DNA of 64,000 bases from RUG14871 sp045539425 (GTDB lineage Bacteria > Bacillota_I > Bacilli_A > Erysipelotrichales > Erysipelotrichaceae): positions 1-64,000 of the forward strand of contig JAZQFH010000021.1 of the NCBI GenBank assembly GCA_045539425.1. The letters run 5' to 3'. Numbering within the stretch: the first letter of the stretch is position 1; each line of letters begins with the position of its first letter. Under the pieces are notes generated by a model. The model searched no databases and was not told where the DNA came from. It saw only the letters and a list, made by a program, of their open reading frames with translations. Below, piece by piece: positions 24,101 to 31,008 of this stretch. The translations under genes and the position numbers were made by a program.

Positions 24101-24985
24101 ATGGGGATGGAAAGTAAGGTATATTTCGAGGTAGATAAATCAAAATGTATCAGATGCGGCAGATGTAAGAATGTCTGTGCCGGTCAGGTAATTGAATATG
24201 ATAAAGAAGGCTATCCTTATATTAAGCCATTTGAAAGATTTGGCTGGAAAGGCTGCTGGAAATGTGAACACTGTCTGGCAGTATGCCCTGTTGGGGCAAT
24301 ATCTGTCTTTCATAAAAAGCCGGAAAATTCATTGCCTCCTGTACCATCTGAAATGGGTGACTATATGGAAAGGCTGGTAGTTAACAGAAGAAGCTGTCGC
24401 CGTTTTCTGGACAAGGATGTTGATTCTGAAATCATTGATGGAATCCTGTCTGCCATGAGTAATGTACCGACCGGCGGTAATGCCATGGAAGTAGAGTATA
24501 CAGTCATTGATGACCGTAACAGAGTAAGGGAAATATGGAATAAGGCTTATAAGGCAATGGAAGATAAAGCTGAAAAAGGCATATATACGCATAGCTTTTC
24601 CCGATTCTATTATTCAGTCATGAAACAGTCAGAAAAAACGATCCGTAAGGATGATCTATTGTTCTGCGGGGCTCCGCACTTATTCATTGCCCATGCCAGA
24701 TGTTCCGGCAAGTGGGGAGAGGATGCCAAGGCAGACTGTATTATTGCTGATGCTTATTTTGAACTGCTGTGCAATGCTCATGGGTTAGGGACTATCATAA
24801 TGAGTTATTCTGCTGAGGTGCTGAATGAGCTGGCTCCGGAAGCTAGAAAAATGCTGAACATTCCGGAAGATCATTATACAGGACTGATTATCGGATTTGG
24901 TTATCCTGAAATCCCGTATGCCAGAGGAACACAGAAAGACCGCGGCATAAAAATACATCGTTATAGCAGGAAGTCTGTTAAATAA
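24101..24985 (+). CDS. Ferredoxin-nitroreductase fusion protein
   Basis: 294 residues. The N-terminal ~80 carry two 4Fe-4S motifs (CIRCGRCKNVC and CWKCEHCLAVCPVGAI). The remaining part is a nitroreductase fold that binds FMN (NRRSCRRFLDKDVDSEIIDGIL, PTGGNAMEVEYTVI, CGAPHLFIAHA, GLIIGFGYP). Such fusions pass electrons from Fe-S clusters to a flavin that reduces an organic substrate. It sits in the ACGX operon and could supply electrons to the SPASM enzyme or act on its product. The last base pairs before the macrodomain gene hold a hairpin. Confidence 0.85.
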   Translation: MGMESKVYFEVDKSKCIRCGRCKNVCAGQVIEYDKEGYPYIKPFERFGWKGCWKCEHCLAVCPVGAISVFHKKPENSLPPVPSEMGDYMERLVVNRRSCRRFLDKDVDSEIIDGILSAMSNVPTGGNAMEVEYTVIDDRNRVREIWNKAYKAMEDKAEKGIYTHSFSRFYYSVMKQSEKTIRKDDLLFCGAPHLFIAHARCSGKWGEDAKADCIIADAYFELLCNAHGLGTIIMSYSAEVLNELAPEARKMLNIPEDHYTGLIIGFGYPEIPYARGTQKDRGIKIHRYSRKSVK

Positions 24986-25009
24986 TAAATGATTTACTTT
25001 TGCTGAATA

Positions 25010-25040
25010 ACCGTCAGCAGTTATATCATCAGCTGGCGGT
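25010..25040 (+). other. Hairpin between nitroreductase and macrodomain genes
   Basis: Stem ACCGTCAGC / GCTGGCGGT (one G-T pair), 13-base loop, no T-tract. It could process or partly attenuate the transcript; I see no new promoter between these genes. Confidence 0.45.
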
Positions 25041-25089
25041 CATAAGAAGGTAAAAAGAAACGACAATACTATGAGTAAAGGAAATGAAC

Positions 25090-25869
25090 ATGGAACAGAA
25101 AGAACGAAGGGCTTACATGATCAGATATCTTCTGAATGAAAGGGAAGAATACAGGGATATGAGTATTCCTGAAGAAAGTGATGAACAGAAAAGGCTTTTA
25201 AGAAGCCTGATGAACGTCAGGCCTCCTCAGAAAACAGCGGTTTCTTTCTTAAGGATACAGGATGATTATCTGAAGCAGGAAACAGAAGAGAAAGGGATCA
25301 CTGATTATCATGATCTGGTTCCGGTACAGAAAGGCCTGTATCTCTGGCAGGGTGATATTACGGCCTTAAGATGTGACGGCATTGTAAATGCAGCAAACAG
25401 CGGAATGACAGGGTGCTATGTACCTTGCCATGGCTGTATTGATAACTGCATCCATACATATGCCGGGGTTCAGTTAAGATACAGGTGTGATGAGATAATG
25501 AGGGCTCAGGGGCATTATGAAGAAACTGGTACGGCAAAGATAACACCAGGGTATAATCTGCCAGCCAGATATGTCATTCATACGGTCGGGCCAATTGTAA
25601 GGGGAGCGCTCACCGAACAAAACGAACTTCAACTGCAGTCATGTTACAGGTCGTGTCTCCGGCTTGCTGAACAGAATGGCCTGAAGAGCATTGCGTTTTG
25701 CTGCATATCTACAGGTGAATTCCATTTTCCCAATCAAAGAGCGGCTGAAATAGCAGTAAAGACAGTTAAGGAATATCTGAATGAAACAGATTCGCAGTTA
25801 GAGGTGATATTCAATGTATTCAAGGACACAGACTATGGAATATACCACAGATTACTTACAGAGCATTAA
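25090..25869 (+). CDS. Zinc-type macrodomain protein (SirTM-linked ADP-ribosyl hydrolase)
   Basis: 259 residues from 25090, placed 6 bases after AAGGAA; an ATG 6 bases earlier is too close to that SD. After a helical N-terminus comes a macrodomain: LYLWQGDITALRCDGIVNAANS, then GCYVPCHGCIDNCIHTYAG (the Cys/His-rich insert of the Zn-macro subclass), YVIHTVGPIV, SIAFCCISTGEFHFPN. Members of this subclass remove ADP-ribose put on proteins by the sirtuin encoded next to them. The sirtuin gene overlaps it by 56 bases, so production is coupled. Confidence 0.92.
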   Translation: MEQKERRAYMIRYLLNEREEYRDMSIPEESDEQKRLLRSLMNVRPPQKTAVSFLRIQDDYLKQETEEKGITDYHDLVPVQKGLYLWQGDITALRCDGIVNAANSGMTGCYVPCHGCIDNCIHTYAGVQLRYRCDEIMRAQGHYEETGTAKITPGYNLPARYVIHTVGPIVRGALTEQNELQLQSCYRSCLRLAEQNGLKSIAFCCISTGEFHFPNQRAAEIAVKTVKEYLNETDSQLEVIFNVFKDTDYGIYHRLLTEH

Positions 25870-26743
25870 GGAAATAAAGGATAACATTGAGAAATGTGAT
25901 GCTTTGATAATCGGTGCCGGAGCAGGGCTTTCAACGGCTGCTGGATTCATTTATACTGGCGAAAGATTTGAAAGGTGGTTTTCTGATTTCATTGAAAAAT
26001 ACGGCTTTGAGGACATGTATTCCGGCGGTTTCTATCCATTTGCAGATAAAACGGAATTCTGGGCATACTGGTCCAGGTACATATACGTTAACAGATACAT
26101 GGATCCGCCGTTTCACTTATATGATGATCTGCTGAAACTGGTGAATAATAAGGATTACTTCGTGATAACCACAAATGTGGATCATTGTTTTCAGAAGGCA
26201 GGTTTTGAAAAAAAGAGACTGTTCTATACCCAGGGAGACTATGGCTTGTTTCAATGCAGCAAGCCATGTCATAAAGAGACCTATGATAATAAGGAAATCA
26301 TAACGAAAATGGTTCTTTCGCAGGGCTTCGGCATCAGTGATGATGGAAAACTGGTTATTCCTGATGCCGGCAGTATCAGCATGAAGATTTCTGAAGAGCT
26401 GATTCCTGTATGTCCGGTCTGCGGCCGTGAAATGACCATGAACCTGCGTTCAGATAACCGTTTTGTGGAAGATGAAGGCTGGCATGAAGCTGCTGAGAGA
26501 TATCAGAACTATCTGAGAACCAGAAGCGGTATGAAGACTGTTTTTCTGGAACTCGGTGTTGGCTATAATACTCCTGGGATCATCAAATATCCTTTCTGGA
26601 ACATGGCTTATAAAAATCCTGACAGTAAATACATCTGCCTGAATTATGACGATATCAGTCATCCTAGTGAAATAGACTCTCAGACTATATGCATAAAAGG
26701 AGACTGTCGTAAGGTAATAGAAAACCTGATCAGCACTGAGTGA
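25814..26743 (+). CDS. Class M sirtuin, protein ADP-ribosyltransferase (SirTM)
   Basis: 309 residues; GAGGTG lies 7 bases before the ATG at 25814, inside the macrodomain gene. NAD-binding loop IIGAGAGLSTAAG; the usual sirtuin TQNID is replaced by TTNVDHCFQKAGF, and the catalytic His-Gly by QGDYG, the change typical of SirTM enzymes that transfer ADP-ribose instead of deacetylating. Two cysteine pairs (QCSKPC, CPVCG) for zinc. In Staphylococcus and Streptococcus, SirTM acts on a lipoylated GcvH-like carrier encoded beside it together with a lipoate ligase; neither gene is in this window, so the target here is unknown. The stop codon lies inside the terminator. Confidence 0.93.
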   Translation: MYSRTQTMEYTTDYLQSIKEIKDNIEKCDALIIGAGAGLSTAAGFIYTGERFERWFSDFIEKYGFEDMYSGGFYPFADKTEFWAYWSRYIYVNRYMDPPFHLYDDLLKLVNNKDYFVITTNVDHCFQKAGFEKKRLFYTQGDYGLFQCSKPCHKETYDNKEIITKMVLSQGFGISDDGKLVIPDAGSISMKISEELIPVCPVCGREMTMNLRSDNRFVEDEGWHEAAERYQNYLRTRSGMKTVFLELGVGYNTPGIIKYPFWNMAYKNPDSKYICLNYDDISHPSEIDSQTICIKGDCRKVIENLISTE

Positions 26744-26758
26744 TCAGGTTTTGATTAT
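26721..26758 (+). terminator. Terminator at the end of the ACGX-SirTM operon
   Basis: Perfect 12-bp stem AAAACCTGATCA / TGATCAGGTTTT with an 8-base loop; the TGA of the sirtuin gene is the first part of the right arm. A short AT-rich tail follows. It lies between converging genes and may work in both directions. Confidence 0.8.
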
Positions 26759-26773
26759 ACCGTAAAAGTGTTT

Positions 26774-27820
26774 TTATAAGGCTTTTTGTCTGCGGTATTG
26801 TTGAGGAGAGATGCCGTGACGTTCACGGAATTTGGTATAAAAATATGATTCATTAGTTATGCCTTCATCCGCAATCAGCTTGTCCACAGGATCCGTACTG
26901 CTGACAAGATTACTGCAGAAGTTTTCCATGCGGAGATTTAGAATGTAATCCTTGAAAGATACTCCCATGATGGAAGCGAATAGTCTGCTGATGTATTTGG
27001 CATTATAACCGAATTTGGTTTCGAGCTCTTTCAGAGAGATATCGCGGTAATTCTGGTTGGTATAGTTTATGATACCGGCTATGGCTCTGGCACTTTTTCT
27101 TGGCTGCTGGCTGTGTTCTGTAGGACAGTCGCTTAAGTAAAGAAAGAGGATCTTAAGCAGGTTTTCCATGAGGTTTTCCGAGTAATCCTTCCAGTCAAAC
27201 TGATTGCAGAGGATCTCTTCTATTACTGTTCTGATATGGTTGTTGTTTCCTCCATGGAATATGATGTATTTCTGCATGCTTTCAGAGTTGGAAATGTAAT
27301 CAAGGAACAGATCGGAAACTGAATTTGAAGGAACTGTACCTTTTAACAGATACTGCCTTATAAATCTCTGGTTGATCATCATGGTAAAAACGTGATCGTT
27401 TTCGCCAAGTTCCTGCGACATTACAAAACCGCTGTTGAGAATGATAAGGTCATTTGCGTTGAGGATCAATTCCTGATTTGGGGCATATAAGTGACATTTG
27501 CCACTATAAACATAGCGTAAGGCGATAAAGTTACCGTACATGAATGGCTCACGGTAAAAGCGCGTCGCTTTTTTTATTACAAAATTAGCGGAATTGCTTC
27601 CAAGAAAATCCCAGAAATAGTTTGAACTGTTATTGTTGATATTACCTGAACCAGCCTGCAGTATGGTATCTGGAATGTAGTAAATATTGTTCTCATCTTT
27701 ATAACCGTGCTGTTCAAGATAGTTATAAAAAGGGCTCAGACCATGAAGAGGATTATCCCTGTATTCCTGCTCACGTTGGCTGATGTCATTCATATGTTCT
27801 AATATTTCTTTTGTTTCCAT
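26774..27820 (-). CDS. AraC-family regulator, divergent from the PTS operon
   Basis: 348 residues, AGGT upstream of the ATG. The N-terminal cupin-like part (YREPFMYGNFIALRYVYSGKCHLYAPNQELILNANDLIILNSG) senses a small molecule; the C-terminal ~100 residues carry two HTH motifs (ISLKELETKFGYNAKYISRLFASIMGVSFKDYI and GITNESYFYTKFRERHGISPQQYRR). It faces the EIIBC gene across 163 bases that hold a 14-base direct repeat, so it likely controls that operon. Confidence 0.9.
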   Translation of the reverse strand: METKEILEHMNDISQREQEYRDNPLHGLSPFYNYLEQHGYKDENNIYYIPDTILQAGSGNINNNSSNYFWDFLGSNSANFVIKKATRFYREPFMYGNFIALRYVYSGKCHLYAPNQELILNANDLIILNSGFVMSQELGENDHVFTMMINQRFIRQYLLKGTVPSNSVSDLFLDYISNSESMQKYIIFHGGNNNHIRTVIEEILCNQFDWKDYSENLMENLLKILFLYLSDCPTEHSQQPRKSARAIAGIINYTNQNYRDISLKELETKFGYNAKYISRLFASIMGVSFKDYILNLRMENFCSNLVSSTDPVDKLIADEGITNESYFYTKFRERHGISPQQYRRQKAL

Positions 27821-27834
27821 AATATTACCTGAAA

Positions 27835-27969
27835 GTAGAAAATTGTTGTTAATTCGATAGTTTAATGTCGTGGTTTAACATTATTATAACCTGTAATATT
27901 GTATTGTAAAGGGCAATAACAGTAATTAGTCGCTTCATGCTGGAAATAGAATACTGTAGAAAATTGTTG
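27835..27969. promoter_or_regulatory. Direct repeat GTAGAAAATTGTTG, candidate AraC operator
   Basis: Two exact 14-base copies, at 27835-27848 and 27956-27969, 121 bases apart, in the region shared by the AraC and PTS genes. Spaced direct repeats are typical binding sites for AraC proteins, including looped ones. The second copy lies just before the PTS start codon. Confidence 0.55.
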
Positions 27970-27983
27970 CCGAGGAGGAGAAA

Positions 27984-29375
27984 ATGTCAGATTATAAGGA
28001 TTTAGCTAGCGGATTAATTGAATTAGTTGGCGGCAAGGAGAATGTCACTAATGTAACTCACTGCATGACCAGACTGCGTTTCAATGTAAAGGATGACGCA
28101 AAGGTTGATGCAGAAACAATCAAGAATACAAAGGGTGTCCTGGGTTATGTTAATCAGGGCGGCCAGCATCAGATCATCATTGGCCAGACAGTTGACAAGG
28201 TCTATGATGCCGTAATTGCAGAGGGTGGTTTTGCTGCTCAGAAGGCTGTAGAGGAAAACCTGGACAAAGTATCAGCCAAGATCACACCTAAGGGAATTTT
28301 CAACGGTGTGCTGAATTATCTTTCAGGATCATTAACACCATTAATTCCATTGATCCTTGCAGCTGCTTTATTCAGAACAGCGCAGTCAATCTTAGGACCA
28401 ATGATGCTGAACGTTATCAGCGATACAAGCGATCTGTATATGATCTTAGGTATGGTATATAATGCCGGATTCTATTTCATGCCTATCTATCTTGGCTATA
28501 CAGCCAGCGCAAAATTGAAAGTGAATCCAGCTCTTGGAATGTTAATGGGTGGTATCCTGATTGCTCCGGAACTCATTGCCTTGGCTACATCAGGTGCTAC
28601 AACAGTCAGCGTATACGGCATTCCAGCTGCAGTGTCAAACTACAGCCAGACGATTCTGCCGATCTTATTATCAGTGTGGGTAATGAGCTATGTTGAAAAG
28701 TTCTTCAATAAGGTCATTCCTTCCACATTAAGAACAATCTTTGCTCCGTTCTTAACAATCGTTGTAATGTTACCTGTATCATTATGTGTACTTGCACCTG
28801 CAGGGAACTTTGTAGGTAACTTCATTGGTACTGCATTATTAGGCTTAGGTAATGTTGGTGGCTTCCTTGCTGTAGCTTTAATTGCTGCATTATGGGAATT
28901 CCTGGTAATGAGCGGAATGCATCTTGTATTGGCAATGACTATGATGACAGTCATGATCACAACCGGTCATGAAGGAATCGTTTCACCTGCAGCATGCTGT
29001 GCAACATTCTCAGCATTCGGCATGGCCTTAGGTGCTGCTCTAAGAATGAAGGATAAGGAAGAAAGATCAGATAACATTGGTTACTTTATTGCCGGCATCT
29101 TAGGCGGTGTTACGGAACCAGCCTTATATGGAACTGGCATTAAATACCGTAAGCCATTAATCGGTATGGCAATTGGCGGAGCCTTAGGCGGATTATATGC
29201 CGGATTAATGCATGTAAATGTTTATGCCTTAGCTTCAACAAATGTTCTGATGGTTCTTGGCTATATTGGTGAAGGTACCGGTAACCTTGTTCATGGCATC
29301 ATTTCCTGCGTCATCGCAATGGTAGGTGCAGCAGTAGCTACTTATATTCTCGGACTCGGAGAAAAAGCCAAATAA
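27984..29375 (+). CDS. PTS transporter subunit EIIBC (glucose/beta-glucoside superfamily)
   Basis: 463 residues, SD GAGGAG. The first ~85 residues are an EIIB domain with the phosphocysteine motif NVTHCMTRLRFNV; residues ~105-460 are the membrane EIIC domain with many hydrophobic segments and the GGVTEPALYG motif of sugar-conducting EIIC proteins. There is no fused EIIA, so a separate EIIA must phosphorylate it. The substrate cannot be read from the sequence; the partner ChbG-type deacetylase gene, which overlaps the stop by one base, suggests an acetylated sugar. Confidence 0.9.
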   Translation: MSDYKDLASGLIELVGGKENVTNVTHCMTRLRFNVKDDAKVDAETIKNTKGVLGYVNQGGQHQIIIGQTVDKVYDAVIAEGGFAAQKAVEENLDKVSAKITPKGIFNGVLNYLSGSLTPLIPLILAAALFRTAQSILGPMMLNVISDTSDLYMILGMVYNAGFYFMPIYLGYTASAKLKVNPALGMLMGGILIAPELIALATSGATTVSVYGIPAAVSNYSQTILPILLSVWVMSYVEKFFNKVIPSTLRTIFAPFLTIVVMLPVSLCVLAPAGNFVGNFIGTALLGLGNVGGFLAVALIAALWEFLVMSGMHLVLAMTMMTVMITTGHEGIVSPAACCATFSAFGMALGAALRMKDKEERSDNIGYFIAGILGGVTEPALYGTGIKYRKPLIGMAIGGALGGLYAGLMHVNVYALASTNVLMVLGYIGEGTGNLVHGIISCVIAMVGAAVATYILGLGEKAK

Positions 29376-30133
29376 TGAAAAAAGTTTTAATAAGGGCAGA
29401 TGACTTAGGCTTTTCCAGGGCGATCAATCTTGGAATAGCTGACAGTGTTAAAGGCGGTCTGATCAGAAGCATCGGAATAATGCCTAACATGCCAGAAGCA
29501 GAAAATGGATATAAGCTGGTTGAAGGATATGATATATGCTTTGGCCAGCATACCAACATCTGTGCCGGTAAGCCGTTAAGTGATCCTGCATTAATACCGT
29601 CACTTGTTGACGATCGCGGATATTTTAAAACATCAAAAGAATACAGATCTGCTTTTTCAAGAGGTGAAGATATCGTTAATGTTGATGAGGCAGTTATTGA
29701 AATTGAAGCTCAGTATCAGAAGTATAAGGAAATCGTAAAGGATGAACCTCATTATTTTGAGGGTCATGCGATTGCCTCTGGCAACTTTTTTAAAGCCTTA
29801 GAGATAGTTGGCGAAAGGCATGGTTTGAGAATGTTCCCGGTCTCATTTGATTCAAAGTCGATGAATTTTGAAGGTAAAAAGCTCAGAATGACGATTGATT
29901 CAATGGGCCCGGAATATGATCCATATTCATCATTGAGAAAACTCATTCTTGATGAAGATAAAGATGTAATTGATATCTTTGTGGCTCATCCGGGATATCT
30001 TGATGCTTATATCATCAGGAATTCTTCATTGACTGTCAACAGAACTAAGGAAGTGGAAATGCTGACGGATGAAAGTTTTGTAAAATGGGTAAAGGATCAG
30101 GAAGTTGAACTGATCACATACGATAATCTTTAG
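29375..30133 (+). CDS. ChbG/HpnK (YdjC)-family carbohydrate deacetylase
   Basis: 252 residues. Start VLIRADDLGFSRAINLGIADSVKGGLI is the family signature with the metal-binding aspartates; GQHTNICAG and HYFEGHAIAS give the histidines, and VAHPGYLD the C-terminal motif. ChbG removes an N-acetyl group from chitobiose-type phosphorylated disaccharides. TAATG overlap with the EIIBC gene indicates one operon: import with phosphorylation, then deacetylation. No glycosidase follows, so downstream steps are elsewhere. Confidence 0.88.
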   Translation: MKKVLIRADDLGFSRAINLGIADSVKGGLIRSIGIMPNMPEAENGYKLVEGYDICFGQHTNICAGKPLSDPALIPSLVDDRGYFKTSKEYRSAFSRGEDIVNVDEAVIEIEAQYQKYKEIVKDEPHYFEGHAIASGNFFKALEIVGERHGLRMFPVSFDSKSMNFEGKKLRMTIDSMGPEYDPYSSLRKLILDEDKDVIDIFVAHPGYLDAYIIRNSSLTVNRTKEVEMLTDESFVKWVKDQEVELITYDNL

Positions 30134-30140
30134 TAACAAT

Positions 30141-30175
30141 GAATCATTTTCCATATGGAAGATGATTCTATTGCT
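30141..30175 (+). terminator. Rho-independent terminator
   Basis: 12-bp stem GAATCATTTTCC / GGAAGATGATTC with one G-T pair and an ATAT loop, then TATTGCT. Ends the PTS-deacetylase operon. Confidence 0.65.
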
Positions 30176-30193
30176 ATATGATAGGATTTGAAA

Positions 30194-30376
30194 ATGAAAC
30201 GTACATTTATAGCACCTAATAAGTATATTCAGGGGCCAAATCAATTAGGAAACATTAAGAAGTTTTCAGCAACCTACGACATGAGTACAATGTTGAGCAT
30301 CACCAATCCTTATGGCAATGAATATGATTTTATTGAACCTCAGTCAGTGGTAAAAGGACAGTCAGTTATAAAGTAA
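30194..30376 (+). pseudogene. Glycerol dehydrogenase N-terminal remnant
   Basis: The 60-codon frame starts MKRTFIAPNKYIQGPNQLGN, the N-terminal strand of GldA-type iron-containing alcohol dehydrogenases (x-SPxKYIQGxxxL). After about 25 codons the similarity stops and the rest (MSTMLSITNPYGNEYDF...) is not recognised. There is no clear SD. Full-length enzymes have about 365 residues, so this is a fragment. It still has a terminator. Confidence 0.65.
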
Positions 30377-30381
30377 AAAAC

Positions 30382-30413
30382 GGCATCTGAAGTAACATTC
30401 AGGTGCCTTTTTG
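30382..30413 (+). terminator. Rho-independent terminator
   Basis: 10-bp stem GGCATCTGAA / TTCAGGTGCC with one G-T pair and a 6-base loop, then TTTTTG. Probably the original terminator of the lost gldA. Confidence 0.75.
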
Positions 30414-30684
30414 TAAGGTTTACTTAACCATTATTGTCAGTATCATATATGCGGTATGCCGATGCTTGCAGATGAAGAATAAAAAAAGTCATACTTGTCT
30501 CAATCATAATTCCAACCATCATAGAAATGCTTCAATTGATAGCACCTGCTTTTTGTTTAATGTTCAAAAACTCCAATAATCATTTAAAAACAGATTTGTG
30601 CTTAATTCTATGGATTGGGGTAAGTGTTTGAAAAAACAATATAATAACCTATATTGATAAGATTCTTGAAGATTATACACTGAC
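30414..30684. other. Intergenic region, no gene recognised
   Basis: AT-rich, stops in all frames by eye. Lies between two gene remnants and probably also is decayed sequence. Confidence 0.5.
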
Positions 30685-30956
30685 ATGATAGAACGACAAT
30701 GTAAAAAGACGATTGAGTGTCAGTGTATAAAGGCATTTATGAATATACCAAAAGTTAATGAAAACATCGAATTCAAGAGAAATGTATCTGAAACAAAGGA
30801 AGGTATTGCCTCGATTAGCTCTATGCTGAACAAACATGCTAAGGTTGATGAGGATTTTCTGAAATAATATATTAAGGAAGCTAATGAAAAAAAAGACTAA
30901 GATGGAAATACACTAATAAAGAAACTTCCTTAGGCAAACTTGGGCTTTTGTTATAG
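30685..30956 (+). pseudogene. Decayed AlbA_2-type ATP-binding protein
   Basis: Reading across stops gives three blocks in the order expected for AlbA_2/AAA_4 (Schlafen-type) proteins: NIEFKRNVSETKEGIASISSMLNKHAK at ~30757-30840, YIKEANEKK in the same frame just after a TAA (30868-30894), and RWKYTNKETSLGKLGLL in another frame (30900-30950). Family members read EFKR...LNKHG, then YIxxAN.xGRIxFKYTN and LxKLGLL. The glycine-rich ATP/DNA-binding middle is missing, there is an in-frame stop and a frameshift, so the gene is dead. It marks the right edge of the island. Confidence 0.7.
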
Positions 30957-30973
30957 CATAAGAAAAAGAAGTG

Positions 30974-30979
30974 TATAAT
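30974..30979 (+). promoter_or_regulatory. Candidate -10 (TATAAT) of the GH13 gene
   Basis: TATAAT 29 bases before the ATG at 31009, with a weak -35 (TTATAG, 17-bp spacing). AGAGG follows as SD. Confidence 0.45.
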
Positions 30980-31008
30980 GAAATTAAGAGTACAAAGAGG
31001 AAAATAAT

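Noticed and set aside
25813..26743. Classical deacetylase sirtuin (CobB)
   Set aside because: The catalytic His-Gly and TQNID motifs are replaced by the SirTM forms, and a Zn-macrodomain gene is adjacent.
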